A stretch of 64,000 nucleotides of DNA from Desulfobulbus sp. (GTDB lineage: Bacteria > Desulfobacterota > Desulfobulbia > Desulfobulbales > Desulfobulbaceae). The notes under the pieces are model-generated. The model did no database searches and was not told the origin of the DNA. It saw only the letters and a list, made by a program, of their open reading frames with translations. The stretch covers positions 22,194 through 86,193 of the forward strand of contig JAQUEZ010000004.1 of the NCBI GenBank assembly GCA_028684915.1. The letters run 5' to 3'. Position numbers and translations under genes: made by a program. Of this stretch, positions 34,560 to 43,713 are shown piece by piece. Numbering within the stretch: the first letter of the stretch is position 1; each line of letters begins with the position of its first letter.

Positions 34560-35459
34560 ATGCATTTGACGAGAAAATGTTCTTGGGGATGGAAGATTGT
34601 GTGCAGGACTTTGGGCAAGAACAACAGCTCTCTCCTCAGTAACTGTTGTCGTCGTCTCCTGGTCGCACGTCAGATTGCCGTTGTCTTCTTTGTCGTCACT
34701 TTGTTTGCGCTGTTTTATGCACAGGTTTCTGCGGCACAACTTGAAGAGCCTGTATCCCACAAGATGATGCTGCGGCTGGCCATCGGTGAATGGCCGCCCT
34801 ATACTGGTCAGCATCTGCCGGGATATGGCTGCGACTCTCGGGTGGTTACGGAAGCTTTTGCCCTTGTCGGAATCCGTGTTGAATATGCGTTCCTTCCTTG
34901 GGCCCGGGGCATGCTGCTTTCCCGCAACGGTCTGGTCGAGGGCACTTTTGAGTGGGAGGACACCCCAGCACACCGGAAAAGTCATTTTGTCTCCAGCCGG
35001 CCGATCTCCAGGCAGGAATGGGTCTTTTTTTATCGTAAGGGTACTTCGGTGGATTGGCAGCAGCTGGAAGATCTACGCCAGCAGCGCATTGGACTAACCA
35101 TCGGTTATGCCTACAGCGATGTGTTCAAAGCAATGCAGAACACGTATCCGGCCACCTTCATCGAGGCCGCCAGTGATGTTCTCAACTTCAAAAAATTGCT
35201 CAACCGGCGGATCGATCTCTTACCCATGGAAAGAGCGGTGGGGCAATATTTGCTGGAATCCAGGTTTACCGCCCAGGAACAGGCTGCAATTGGCATTTAT
35301 CCCAAACCGATCAAAGAATTTTCACCCCATCTGCTTCTGTCGCGGGCGATTGAAGGCAATGAAAAGCGAATGCAGCTTTTTGAACAAGGGCTGCAGCAGC
35401 TGCAGGGCAGCGGACGGTATGGGGAAATAATGGCTGCTTGCCTGTGCGCGACTCCATGA
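34560..35459 (+). CDS. Periplasmic solute-binding protein (SBP family 3-like)
   Basis: 299-aa protein with a long N-terminal leader containing a hydrophobic helix (about 40-60, AVVFFVVTLFALFYAQVSA). A type II periplasmic binding fold follows (RLAIGEWPPYTGQHLPGYG, VVTEAFALVGIRVEYAFLPWARG, VEGTFEWEDTPAHR, GLTIGYAYSD, RRIDLLPMERAVG). No ABC permease is adjacent. Instead a membrane hybrid kinase follows 118 bp downstream, so this protein may present a ligand to that sensor; this is inference. The start has a weak ribosome site, and an internal start nearer the hydrophobic helix cannot be excluded. Confidence 0.8.
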   Translation: MHLTRKCSWGWKIVCRTLGKNNSSLLSNCCRRLLVARQIAVVFFVVTLFALFYAQVSAAQLEEPVSHKMMLRLAIGEWPPYTGQHLPGYGCDSRVVTEAFALVGIRVEYAFLPWARGMLLSRNGLVEGTFEWEDTPAHRKSHFVSSRPISRQEWVFFYRKGTSVDWQQLEDLRQQRIGLTIGYAYSDVFKAMQNTYPATFIEAASDVLNFKKLLNRRIDLLPMERAVGQYLLESRFTAQEQAAIGIYPKPIKEFSPHLLLSRAIEGNEKRMQLFEQGLQQLQGSGRYGEIMAACLCATP

Positions 35460-35577
35460 AAGATTGTCGTTTTCGTAAAAGATCACGAGAACGGCGTTTC
35501 TTGCATGGAAATTGTTGTCTTTACACGTTCGGCAAGATTGCGTGTTCGGAATTTAATCAAGGGAGATAAAATACGGC

Positions 35578-37839
35578 ATGCGATTTTCTTTTTCTGCGCC
35601 CTCCTTTGTCCGAACCCACCGCCTTTCCTTCCGCCTGCTTCTCTCGATTATTGGTTGCAGCCTGCTGTGCATCCTGCTTGCCGTCATCATCCAACTCATT
35701 GTTCAATATCGCCAGAATGTGCGGGATATTCATTCCCGACTCGATTTTATAGCCGAGAGCTATGTGCCTGCCTTGACTGCCAGTGCCTATCAGCTTGATG
35801 AGGCACAGATCCGGTTGGAGTTGCAGGGCCTGCTCCAGTTGCAGGATCTGGTGCAAGCCGAGGTCCGGGAACAGCTTAACCAGCAGGTCACAACCATTGC
35901 TGAGGGCCAGGAAAGGGCAAGGATGCCGATAGTACGGGAGTATCCACTTGTCTTCCAGGGACTCCGCCCTATCCCTGTGGGAACCTTAATTGTTCGTGCC
36001 AGTTTTGATGGGGTCTACGCCCGCTTAAAGCACCAGGCAGTGACCATTATTCTGACCAATGTTCTGTTGATTGTTCCCCTGGCAGGGGTGATTCTGGTTT
36101 TTTTTCAGTTGTGTTTGCATCGTCATCTTGCTCGCATAGTTGGGTACACAGCCTCGCTCAACCTGGATCGACTGGATGCTCCCCTGCAGCTTAATCGACC
36201 TCCTCGTCAGGAGGAAACCGCCGATGAGCTCGATCAGCTGGTGCTGGCCATCAACGAAATGCGTCTGCGAATCCGCGATGATATGGAGCATCGGAAAGCG
36301 GCTGAGCAGGAACTGCTCTTGCGGAAAATCCTGCTTGAATGCGTGCTCCAGGCACGGATCGACGGTATTTGTATTACCGGAAGCGATAAGACTTGCCTGT
36401 TTGGTAATCGCCGGTTCTCCGATCTCTGGCACACGGAGATTGATTGCCAGCCCGGACAACCCACAGCCCCGATTTTTTCCAGCATTGTTGAACACCTAAC
36501 TGATCCTGCGGTTTTTGAGAAGGCCTTAACCCGGGTTGAGCAGTCGACAGATGCCGTGTTTCAGGGCGAACTCCTTTTGCTTAACGGAGCAACGTTTGAG
36601 TATTACACCGTTCCGGTGCAGGCAAGCGAGGGCATGGTCTACGGTCGATTGTGGAGTTTTCGCGATGTCAGCGAGCGCAAGGGTATGGAGGAACAATTGC
36701 GCCAGGCGCGGAAAATGGAAACCCTGGGTAGTCTTGCCGGCGGCATAGCCCATGATTTCAACAACCTGCTCTCACCGATCATCGGGTATGCCGAATTGGG
36801 ACTCAACCAGCTCGAGCCGGGGGATCCCATGGCCGTTTCCTTGGGCCAGATCTGCAAGGCCGCCGGTCGGGCCGCCGACCTGACTCGGCAGATCCTCGCC
36901 TTTAGCCGTAAGCAGATGCTGGAAGTGCGGATCATCGATCTCAACGAGGTCATCGGGGAATACGAGGATATGCTGCGGCGGTTACTCGGCGAAACCATTG
37001 CGATGCAGATTGTGCTCACACCGCATCCGGCATTGGTACGGGTGGATCCAAGCCAGATCGAGCAGGTGGTGCTCAACATGGCGGTCAATGCCCGTGACGC
37101 CATGCCCGATGGTGGTACCCTGACCATTGAGACCGCTGAGGTCTATCTGGATCAGCGTTATGCCGAGCGTCATGTCGAGGTGGAGGCGGGCGACTATGTT
37201 ATGCTTTCCATCAGCGACACCGGCACCGGTATCGAGGAAGCGATTCGTGACCGTATCTTCGAACCCTTTTTCACCACCAAGGCGCGCGGTAAGGGAACTG
37301 GGCTTGGTCTGGCCACTTCCTTTGGGATCATCAAGCAGCACCACGGCCATCTTTGGGTCTACAGCGAGCCCGGCCACGGCACCACCTTCAAGATGTATCT
37401 GCCCAAAGCCGAAGAGCGAACAGCGCCATCTGTTGAAAGCGCGCCGGACGCCGTGCTGACGGCCAGCGGGAGCGAGCATGTCTTGGTGGTGGAAGATGAT
37501 GCCATGGTGCGGGAGTTGGTCTGCGAAACCCTACTTTCCCAGGGGTACCGCGTGAGTCAAGCCGAAGATCCGAAACTGGCCTTGGCCCTGTTCACGCAGA
37601 TAGAGCCGGTGGATCTGCTGGTCACCGATGTCATCATGCCGCATATGAACGGGCGGGAACTGTACCGGCAGCTCATACAGCAACTTCCGGGATTGAGAGT
37701 ATTGTATATGTCCGGCTATACAGAAAATGTCATTGCCGATCAGGGCATGCTCTATGAGGGCGTTGATTTCCTGCAAAAACCCTTCTCGGTACGGACACTG
37801 CTCACTAAAGTCCAACAGGCCCTGGCGAAGCGAGTGTAA
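35578..37839 (+). CDS. Membrane hybrid sensor histidine kinase
   Basis: 753-aa sensor. Two transmembrane helices (about 20-46 and 156-182) bracket a periplasmic domain of about 110 residues. A PAS-like domain (about 255-370) precedes the HisKA region with [20 protein letters not shown], the HATPase domain ([33 protein letters not shown]) and a receiver ([21 protein letters not shown] in LQKPFS). The kinase-receiver half closely resembles the hybrid kinase at 31592, suggesting duplication with sensor exchange. The partner transmitter protein is not in the window. It follows a periplasmic binding protein that may be its ligand receptor. Confidence 0.88.
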   Translation: MRFSFSAPSFVRTHRLSFRLLLSIIGCSLLCILLAVIIQLIVQYRQNVRDIHSRLDFIAESYVPALTASAYQLDEAQIRLELQGLLQLQDLVQAEVREQLNQQVTTIAEGQERARMPIVREYPLVFQGLRPIPVGTLIVRASFDGVYARLKHQAVTIILTNVLLIVPLAGVILVFFQLCLHRHLARIVGYTASLNLDRLDAPLQLNRPPRQEETADELDQLVLAINEMRLRIRDDMEHRKAAEQELLLRKILLECVLQARIDGICITGSDKTCLFGNRRFSDLWHTEIDCQPGQPTAPIFSSIVEHLTDPAVFEKALTRVEQSTDAVFQGELLLLNGATFEYYTVPVQASEGMVYGRLWSFRDVSERKGMEEQLRQARKMETLGSLAGGIAHDFNNLLSPIIGYAELGLNQLEPGDPMAVSLGQICKAAGRAADLTRQILAFSRKQMLEVRIIDLNEVIGEYEDMLRRLLGETIAMQIVLTPHPALVRVDPSQIEQVVLNMAVNARDAMPDGGTLTIETAEVYLDQRYAERHVEVEAGDYVMLSISDTGTGIEEAIRDRIFEPFFTTKARGKGTGLGLATSFGIIKQHHGHLWVYSEPGHGTTFKMYLPKAEERTAPSVESAPDAVLTASGSEHVLVVEDDAMVRELVCETLLSQGYRVSQAEDPKLALALFTQIEPVDLLVTDVIMPHMNGRELYRQLIQQLPGLRVLYMSGYTENVIADQGMLYEGVDFLQKPFSVRTLLTKVQQALAKRV

Positions 37840-37967
37840 CTTACCCCTTGGAGAGAAGGGCAGACGAGTCGGGAGCGATTCCCGGGGGATATGCAGAGTA
37901 TCCTTGAGATTTGTCATGTGAATAGGTATACATGCGCTTTTGAAATACCCTTTATCCACAGTGATTC

Positions 37968-38768
37968 ATGAAAGAAAGCGAAACATCCGGCGAAGCCTCA
38001 GTGTTTGAACTTAAGGGCAGTGTGCTCACCGTCATGGTGCTCTACATCAGGGAGATAGATCCTGAGTTGCTCTATCCGCAGCTGAAAAAGAAGATCGGTC
38101 CGGCTCGATCTTTTTTTAATAATGCTCCGATCCTGGTCGATCTCAAGGCCGTGCCGGAAGAAGAACAGATGCGCCTCGATTTTCTCGTGCTTACCACCTT
38201 CCTTCGTGGTTTGGGCTTGGTGCCGGTGGGGGTGCGGGCTGTAGCCGATACAGTGGCCCAGCGGGTGCTCGATGCCGGGCTTGGTGTGTTGCCGCCAACC
38301 AAAAATGAGAAAAATGTGGCCACTCCGGAGGAAGAATCGCTGGTTGAGCATGCGATCGAGCCTATTCCCGATCCGCCCGCCGAGCCAGAGGCCGAACCAG
38401 AACCCGAGGTGAAGGCTGTGCCGACCATGGTCATCAGACTACCGGTACGTTCCGGTCAGCAGGTGGTGGCTCAGGACGGCGACCTGGTGATCCTTTCTTC
38501 GGTCAATGCCGGAGCCGAGGTGGTGGCCAGCGGCAATATCCATGTTTATGGCGCGCTTCGTGGTCGGGCCATGGCCGGGGTGCATGGCAATGCCGATGCC
38601 CGCGTGTTCTGCCTCCAGTGCAATCCGGAGTTGGTGGCGGTTGCCGATGCCTATGTGGTCAACGAATTGTTGGAAAACCGGGTGCTTAACCGGTGTGTAA
38701 TGATCAGCCGTGGCAAGAGTGGCCTGGAGTTCGAGGTATTGGGATCCTTTGATCCCCATCGTGGCTAA
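37968..38768 (+). CDS. minC: Septum-site inhibitor MinC
   Basis: 266-aa inhibitor of FtsZ assembly. An N-terminal MinC_N domain (about 10-108) is joined by a Glu/Pro-rich linker (PDPPAEPEAEPEPE) to the C-terminal beta-helix domain (about 152-260), with DGDLVILSSVNAGAEVVASGNIHVYGALRGRAMAGV in short repeats of the family type. It is followed by minD and minE, the conventional order. The longer spacer to minD (56 bp) contains a good ribosome site. Confidence 0.92.
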   Translation: MKESETSGEASVFELKGSVLTVMVLYIREIDPELLYPQLKKKIGPARSFFNNAPILVDLKAVPEEEQMRLDFLVLTTFLRGLGLVPVGVRAVADTVAQRVLDAGLGVLPPTKNEKNVATPEEESLVEHAIEPIPDPPAEPEAEPEPEVKAVPTMVIRLPVRSGQQVVAQDGDLVILSSVNAGAEVVASGNIHVYGALRGRAMAGVHGNADARVFCLQCNPELVAVADAYVVNELLENRVLNRCVMISRGKSGLEFEVLGSFDPHRG

Positions 38769-38824
38769 TGTCTTGAAAATGACAAAGAAGATGCAGCATA
38801 CAACGAGAATAAGGAGGGGCGAAG

Positions 38825-39634
38825 TTGTCTAAAGTGGTCGTCGTGACGTCCGGAAAGGGCGGTGTGGGCAAAACCACCACCAGTGCGGCCTTTGCCGCGG
38901 CACTGGCGGTCCGAGGGTATAAGACGGTCGTGATCGATTTCGATGTCGGTCTGCGTAACCTCGATCTGATCATGGGCTGTGAGAGACGGGTTGTCTATGA
39001 TCTGCTTAACGTTATTCATGGTGAGGGTTCGTTGAACCAGGCCCTGATCAAGGATAAGCGGGTCGGCAACCTCTACATCCTGCCTGCATCGCAGACGCGG
39101 GACAAAGATGCCCTGAGCTTGGAAGGGGTCGGCGGGGTGATCGAGACGCTGCGGCAGAGTTTTGAGTACATAATTTGTGATTCGCCCGCCGGTATTGAGC
39201 GGGGTGCGATGACCGCTATGTACTATGCCGATGAGGCCCTGGTGGTCACTAACCCCGAGATCTCCTCGGTTCGCGACTCGGATCGGATCATCGGCATGCT
39301 TGCGAGTAAAACCAAGCGTTCGGAGGATAATGAGGAACCGGTCAAGGTCCATCTGGTGGTGACCCGCTACGATCCTGCCCGGGTGGAACGGGGGGATATG
39401 CTTAGCGCCGACGATGTCTGCGAGATTCTGGCTATTCCCTTTTTGGGCGCCGTGCCCGAATCCAAACTGGTCCTGGCTGCCTCGAACTCGGGTATTCCGG
39501 TGACCATGGCTGAAGACTGCGACGCCGGCACCGCCTATTTTGATATTGTGGACCGGTTCCTGGGCGAGGATGTGCCATACCGCTTCCTCGATGTTCAGAA
39601 AAAGGGTTTCTTCTCCCGTTTCTTTGGATCCTGA
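38825..39634 (+). CDS. minD: Septum-site ATPase MinD
   Basis: 269-aa deviant Walker ATPase that recruits MinC to the membrane. KGGVGKTT at 11-18 carries the signature lysine, followed by DFDVGLRNLDLIMGCERR and DSPAGIERGA. The C-terminal amphipathic membrane-targeting helix (VQKKGFFSRFFGS) is present. The start is TTG at 38825, preceded by AAGGAGGGGCGAAG. The minE start follows the stop by four bases. Confidence 0.95.
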   Translation: MSKVVVVTSGKGGVGKTTTSAAFAAALAVRGYKTVVIDFDVGLRNLDLIMGCERRVVYDLLNVIHGEGSLNQALIKDKRVGNLYILPASQTRDKDALSLEGVGGVIETLRQSFEYIICDSPAGIERGAMTAMYYADEALVVTNPEISSVRDSDRIIGMLASKTKRSEDNEEPVKVHLVVTRYDPARVERGDMLSADDVCEILAIPFLGAVPESKLVLAASNSGIPVTMAEDCDAGTAYFDIVDRFLGEDVPYRFLDVQKKGFFSRFFGS

Positions 39635-39638
39635 TACG

Positions 39639-39896
39639 ATGAAATTTTTTGACTTTTTTAAATCAAAAAAACCGGGTTCTGCGTCCGTGGCCAAAGAGCG
39701 GTTGCAGATTATCGTTGCCCATGAGCGACGGCGTTCCACCACCCCCGACTTTCTGCCGCAACTGCAGAACGACATTCTGGAAGTAGTACGAAAATACATC
39801 CAGATCAACGAAGAGCAGATTAAGCTTTCGGTGGATAAACATGGCGATTTTGAAGTGCTTGAGCTCAATATCTCCCTAGCCGAGTCGGGCAAGTAG
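39639..39896 (+). CDS. minE: Cell-division topological specificity factor MinE
   Basis: 85-aa protein that drives MinD oscillation. The N-terminal membrane-binding segment is MKFFDFFKSKK, the MinD-contact helix contains AKERLQIIVAHERR, and the C-terminal dimerisation domain ends LELNISLAES. ATG 39639 lies four bases after minD. A longer in-frame extension back to 39540 overlaps minD and is not credible. Confidence 0.95.
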   Translation: MKFFDFFKSKKPGSASVAKERLQIIVAHERRRSTTPDFLPQLQNDILEVVRKYIQINEEQIKLSVDKHGDFEVLELNISLAESGK

Positions 39897-39928
39897 TCCT
39901 CGTTCCGGACGTGCCAATCATGCTGCAC

Positions 39929-39966
39929 TCCAGGGAAACCGGCGGACTTCGTCGAGTTTCCCTGGA
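39929..39966 (+). terminator. Inverted repeat after minE, possible bidirectional terminator
   Basis: TCCAGGGAAAC (39929-39939) is perfectly complementary to GTTTCCCTGGA (39956-39966) around a 16-base loop, 33 bp after the minE stop. A second, looser hairpin (TCCTG/CAGGA region) follows directly. There is no T run, so it is not a standard intrinsic terminator. Its place between convergent genes fits a 3'-end structure. Confidence 0.4.
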
Positions 39967-40065
39967 TATCTCCTGCTCCGGAGGCTTCTGGGCCTCAGGA
40001 GTCCCTTTGTTCTCTCCGCTTTTCCCCCTAATACCAGCGTAATCCGGTGTTGCTTCACGCCTGTT

Positions 40066-40317
40066 TTATTTTTCCTGCTCCTGATGCATGAAGGAATGGA
40101 CCTCGGAGTAGGTGATGATCTGCACTTCGGCCTCCATGTTGGCCGACTTGAGCAGCGTTGGTGGCGTTTGGCCAGGTTTGAGCGGGACCAGCTCGGCCTG
40201 GTTGTCATCGACATAGAGGATGATCATTGGAGCCCGAGCCGTATCTTCCAGGCGGAATGCCTGCAGTTTGGTGGTTTCTTTATCAACGACAATGGTATTG
40301 TCTTGGATAGTGTGCAT
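40066..40317 (-). CDS. Small protein of unknown function
   Basis: Not recognised. 83-aa soluble protein starting MHTIQDNTIVVDKETTKLQAF with a hydrophobic beta-strand-like core (PMIILYVDDNQAELVPL). ATG 40317 has AAGGGATAAGAG upstream. The frame is open back to 40599, but that part is the antisense of the activase region. It lies 151 bp downstream of the activase gene on the same strand, so it may be a trailing member of that operon. Confidence 0.6.
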   Translation of the reverse strand: MHTIQDNTIVVDKETTKLQAFRLEDTARAPMIILYVDDNQAELVPLKPGQTPPTLLKSANMEAEVQIITYSEVHSFMHQEQEK

Positions 40318-40468
40318 CGCTCTTATCCCTTGGATGTGTTGAGTGAATGTGTTTTTTTCCCGAAAGCGTGTAGGCGGCAATCCTGGAAGAGCTGCCACGC
40401 AACAGGCGTTTAAGAGGCCTTCTATACCAGCTCTAACAATAAGCGTTAAGCAAAAAGCACGGGTAGGG

Positions 40469-41221
40469 TCAGCGGCAAGCGTGGAGAGCGGCGCCATGGG
40501 CACCAACCATCTCCGGTTGGTCGGGGATAAGCGGGGTGCATCCAAGGGCCTCGGTGAGCAGACGCACCACGCAGGGGTTGTTGGCCACGCCGCCGGCAAA
40601 GAGCAGCGGCTGGTTGAGGCCGACTCGGGAGAGCATGGTCATGGTCCGTTTGACGATCGATGCGTGCAGGCCAAGGGCGATATCCTCGGGCTTTTTACCC
40701 CTGGCCATGAGGCTGACGGCCTCGGTTTCGGCAAACACGGTGCACATCGAGTTGATCTCGAGTCGGGTGGTGCCGGCAAGCGCATAGGCACCGAACTCCT
40801 CCAGGGGAATCTGGAAGACCGTTGCCAGATGCTCAAGGAATTTTCCGGTCCCGGCGGCGCAGCGATCGTTCATCTCAAACTTGCTGACCTTACCGCCCAT
40901 GAGGGCAATAGCCTTGGTATCCTGACCACCGATATCAAGCACGGTCCGGGCCTCGGGGAAGAGGTCGTATGCACCCAATCCATAGGCTTTGATCTCGGTG
41001 ATCGTCTCGATCTGGGGGCAAATTGCTTCATTCTCAACCAAGCCGCGGCCATAACCGGTGGCTACCAGCTTGTCGAGTTTGAGCCCCTTGGTGAGCGTGT
41101 GGATCTGCTGCCGTGGGTCAAAGGTCGTGGTTGTTTTTTTTCGGTCGATCACCTGGTGCGGATCGCGCACCACCAATTCAATGGAGCGCGATCCGATGTC
41201 TATGCCGCCGAATAAGGGCAT
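40469..41221 (-). CDS. Acyl-CoA dehydratase activase-type ATPase (BadF/BcrA/HgdC family)
   Basis: 250-aa ATP-driven electron-injecting iron-sulfur protein. It has GGIDIGSRSIELVV, VATGYGRG, LDIGGQDTKAI, the cluster ligands in NDRCAAGTGKFLE and INSMCTVFAETEAVSL, and LLFAGGVANNPCVV. Members form a dimer with one bridging [4Fe-4S] cluster and reduce a partner reductase or dehydratase at low potential with ATP hydrolysis. It begins three bases after the stop of the partner gene at 41225, so the two are an operon and probably one enzyme system. Confidence 0.9.
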   Translation of the reverse strand: MPLFGGIDIGSRSIELVVRDPHQVIDRKKTTTTFDPRQQIHTLTKGLKLDKLVATGYGRGLVENEAICPQIETITEIKAYGLGAYDLFPEARTVLDIGGQDTKAIALMGGKVSKFEMNDRCAAGTGKFLEHLATVFQIPLEEFGAYALAGTTRLEINSMCTVFAETEAVSLMARGKKPEDIALGLHASIVKRTMTMLSRVGLNQPLLFAGGVANNPCVVRLLTEALGCTPLIPDQPEMVGAHGAALHACR

Positions 41222-41224
41222 GGC

Positions 41225-42502
41225 TTATTTCACCATCTCGACAAAGGCCTCGATGCGGGTCTTGAGCTGTTCCACATCTTCCATGCTATAGTCGGTGGCA
41301 ATGGCCAGCATGGGCACACCGGCCTGCTGTAGGGTTTTTTCGATTTTGATCGCCTCGTGCTCATAGGGCTGGCAGAACATAAGGCTGTAGTGGATCACGC
41401 CGTCCGCCTTGAGCTCCTTGACCATGGTTTGAATGTTGGCCTGACGCTCCAGGTTGGGGGTAAAACAAGCGCAGTCGATTTTCAGATAACGCTCCACCAG
41501 GGCATCGATCATCTCGTCCATGGTTGTGGCGTCTTCGCTGACCAGGTCCCTGGAGTTGCGGGTACCAATGCAGGATTCTTCACCAACGATGACTGCGCCG
41601 CTGCTCTCGACAATATAGGGCAGTTTCCAGTTGGGTACGGCCATGGGGCAGCCGCTGAGTAGCAGGCGCGGCGTACCGACCGGGGCCACTCCCTCGCCGC
41701 TTGCGATGCGGGCCTCGATCTGGTTACACAAGGTGTTGATGCTGGCGGTGAAGCGAACCGGATCATCATAAAAAGAAACCTGGTTAATCAGGAGGGCATC
41801 ACGGCCGGAAATCGGGGCCGGATCTGCCTGGCGAAGTCGGTTGAGCCGTTGCAGAGCGCGTCGCTTGTCGTTGACCAACTTGATTGCTGCCTGCAGCTTT
41901 TCTGGAGTGATGGTGTTGCCGGTGAGTTGCTCAAGCCGGGTTTTGAATCGCAACACCTCGCTTTTCCACAGGGCGCGGTCCGAAGGCTCCTTGCGTTGCG
42001 GGACCTCAAGAATCTCTAGGGGCACATGGTCGGCAAAGGCCTCGTAGGCTTTTTTCTTACCGTCACAGGTGGTCTCGCCGATGATGAGGTCGCAGGATTC
42101 GGTAAAGGGGCAGAGGCGAGCAAGTTTGAAGCCGATAAAGGATTTGATCAGGGCGCAGGTGTTGCGCGGCACCAGTTGCTCGGCTGCCGTACTTCCAACC
42201 TCAGCCCCGGAACACAAACCGATATGGACCGCATTCGCGGCCAGGGTCAGTTCCTCGGGGACAAAAACGCAAAAGGTGCCGATGATCTTGCGGCCGGTGG
42301 CCTTGGCATCCTGCAGTTCTTTGATACGCAGGCCATGCACCTCGCTGAGGACGAAATCGAGGTACTCCATACCTTGAAGCCGCCCGGACTGGGAGAGGTA
42401 GATGTCGCCGTAAAATTTTCCGAGTACCGCCAATAAACCGTCATGGGCCGGAACGTCGAGGTTGAGTTGTTCCCACATTGCTTGGTAGCTTGCAGCCGTC
42501 AT
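41225..42502 (-). CDS. Double-cubane-cluster-type reductase (2-hydroxyacyl-CoA dehydratase family)
   Basis: 425-aa homologue of 2-hydroxyacyl-CoA dehydratase and benzoyl-CoA reductase subunits. Landmarks are GTFCVFVPEELTLAA, EVGSTAAEQLVPRNTCALIKS, CDLIIGETTCDGKKKAYE, LLLSGCPMAVPNWKLP and GVIHYSLMFCQPYEHEA. A single catalytic-type subunit next to its activase, as in the E. coli YjiM/YjiL pair and the Carboxydothermus double-cubane-cluster protein, argues against an ordinary two-subunit dehydratase. The natural substrate of such proteins is not established; small-molecule reductions at very low potential are known in vitro. ATG 42502 follows GGAGG; the ORF extends to 42553. Confidence 0.85.
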   Translation of the reverse strand: MTAASYQAMWEQLNLDVPAHDGLLAVLGKFYGDIYLSQSGRLQGMEYLDFVLSEVHGLRIKELQDAKATGRKIIGTFCVFVPEELTLAANAVHIGLCSGAEVGSTAAEQLVPRNTCALIKSFIGFKLARLCPFTESCDLIIGETTCDGKKKAYEAFADHVPLEILEVPQRKEPSDRALWKSEVLRFKTRLEQLTGNTITPEKLQAAIKLVNDKRRALQRLNRLRQADPAPISGRDALLINQVSFYDDPVRFTASINTLCNQIEARIASGEGVAPVGTPRLLLSGCPMAVPNWKLPYIVESSGAVIVGEESCIGTRNSRDLVSEDATTMDEMIDALVERYLKIDCACFTPNLERQANIQTMVKELKADGVIHYSLMFCQPYEHEAIKIEKTLQQAGVPMLAIATDYSMEDVEQLKTRIEAFVEMVK

Positions 42503-42767
42503 TGATGTAATCCTCCAGTCAAAGGCAAAATAGTAAGCGCTCATACCTAGCATAGCTCTGTCAGTGCAGGCAAATAGGAATTATTGAACATGTCGCCGCC
42601 GGGAAAAGGGTTTGCCAATGTGGCTTATGCTTTGCTCGGTGCATCGCCTCTGGTTGCGACCAAAGGGCTGGGGACCAAGTCCCGAGATTTCTTGCCTTTA
42701 GTTGGGGAATGGTTAATATGTGGGCACAAGTCAACATTTAACCTTGAGTACGGAGGAACAAACAGAT

Positions 42768-43481
42768 ATGCAAACCCAGATTGGAACGCGTGAAATCACT
42801 CGAACCCAGGCGCGCCATGAGGCCTCGACCGTCTTTTTGGCGAAAGTTTTCAATTGGATGGCTATCGGCCTTGGCATAACCGGGGCTGTTGCCTTTTTCC
42901 TGGCCCAGTCCGGAATGGTTCGGGCATTGATTGCAAGCCCGATATTTTTTATTCTGATCCTGGCTGAACTGGGGATGGTCTTCTTTCTTTCGGCCCGTAT
43001 TGATAAACTGCAGCCGGGTACCGCTACGGGTCTTTTTGTCGGTTATTCGTTTTTAAACGGCGTGACCCTCTCGAGCATTTTCCTGGCCTACACCAATACC
43101 TCCATCGCCTCCACTTTCTTGGTCACCGCGGGCATGTTTGCGGCCATGGCCATATACGGCCTGGTGACTAAGCGGGATCTCTCGGGTATGGGTTCGTTTA
43201 TGTTCATGGGGCTGATCGGCATTCTTCTCGCTTCGGTGGTCAACATTTTTCTTAAGAGCCCGGCGATGTATTGGGGGATTTCCGCCATCGGCGTGTTGGT
43301 CTTTACCGGCTTGACTGCCTACGATGTGCAAAAAATTAAAAATATCGGCGAGGAGGGCATTATGCAGCAGGGTGAGGGGGCCATTCATAAGGGGGCGATC
43401 ATCGGTGCGCTGGCGCTTTATCTCGACTTTATCAATCTCTTTTTGATGCTTCTTCGCTTTTTTGGCGGTAGCCGAGACTGA
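42768..43481 (+). CDS. Bax inhibitor-1/YccA family membrane protein
   Basis: 237-aa integral membrane protein with about seven hydrophobic helices after a short cytoplasmic N terminus. Family marks are FLAKVFNWMAIGLGITG, the pore-helix region with FTGLTAYDVQKIKNI, and a final GALALYLDFINLFLMLLRFFG. Related proteins (YbhL, YccA, BsYetJ) affect membrane protease activity or leak calcium. ATG 42768 is supported by GGAGG ten bases upstream; the frame opens at 42720. A strong terminator follows at 43512, so it is probably monocistronic. Confidence 0.9.
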   Translation: MQTQIGTREITRTQARHEASTVFLAKVFNWMAIGLGITGAVAFFLAQSGMVRALIASPIFFILILAELGMVFFLSARIDKLQPGTATGLFVGYSFLNGVTLSSIFLAYTNTSIASTFLVTAGMFAAMAIYGLVTKRDLSGMGSFMFMGLIGILLASVVNIFLKSPAMYWGISAIGVLVFTGLTAYDVQKIKNIGEEGIMQQGEGAIHKGAIIGALALYLDFINLFLMLLRFFGGSRD

Positions 43482-43511
43482 ACCGTCCTTCATTTTTAGA
43501 CCATAAACGTA

Positions 43512-43542
43512 GGGGATCGACACCGTCGATCCCCTTGTTTTT
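43512..43542 (+). terminator. Rho-independent terminator after the Bax-inhibitor-1 gene
   Basis: GGGGATCGAC and GTCGATCCCC form a perfect 10-bp stem around ACC, followed by TTGTTTTTT. It lies 30 bp after the stop codon. Confidence 0.9.
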
Positions 43543-43585
43543 TAAGGAAGAGAAGAGGCTGGACGTCAATCCTCTTTTTTTCTTC

Positions 43586-43612
43586 TTGACGCTTATAAGT
43601 GAACATTATAAG
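43586..43612 (+). promoter_or_regulatory. ppaC: Candidate promoter of ppaC
   Basis: TTGACG (43586-43591) and TATAAG (43607-43612) lie about 100 bp upstream of the pyrophosphatase start. The 15-bp spacing is shorter than ideal. Placement after a strong terminator and before a gene with highly biased codons makes a promoter here necessary, but the exact hexamers are uncertain. Confidence 0.35.
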
Positions 43613-43713
43613 GTCGTTCAATTTTATTGTTTCTGGCCTGCACAAGGCCCGAGATGGAAGAGAAGCGCACATACACAATGTGTCATTTATCACGTTCTGG
43701 GAGGTAATACGCT

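Noticed and set aside
38765..39928. 387-codon minus-strand frame over minD and minE
   Set aside because: Antisense of unmistakable minD/minE; no recognisable protein content.
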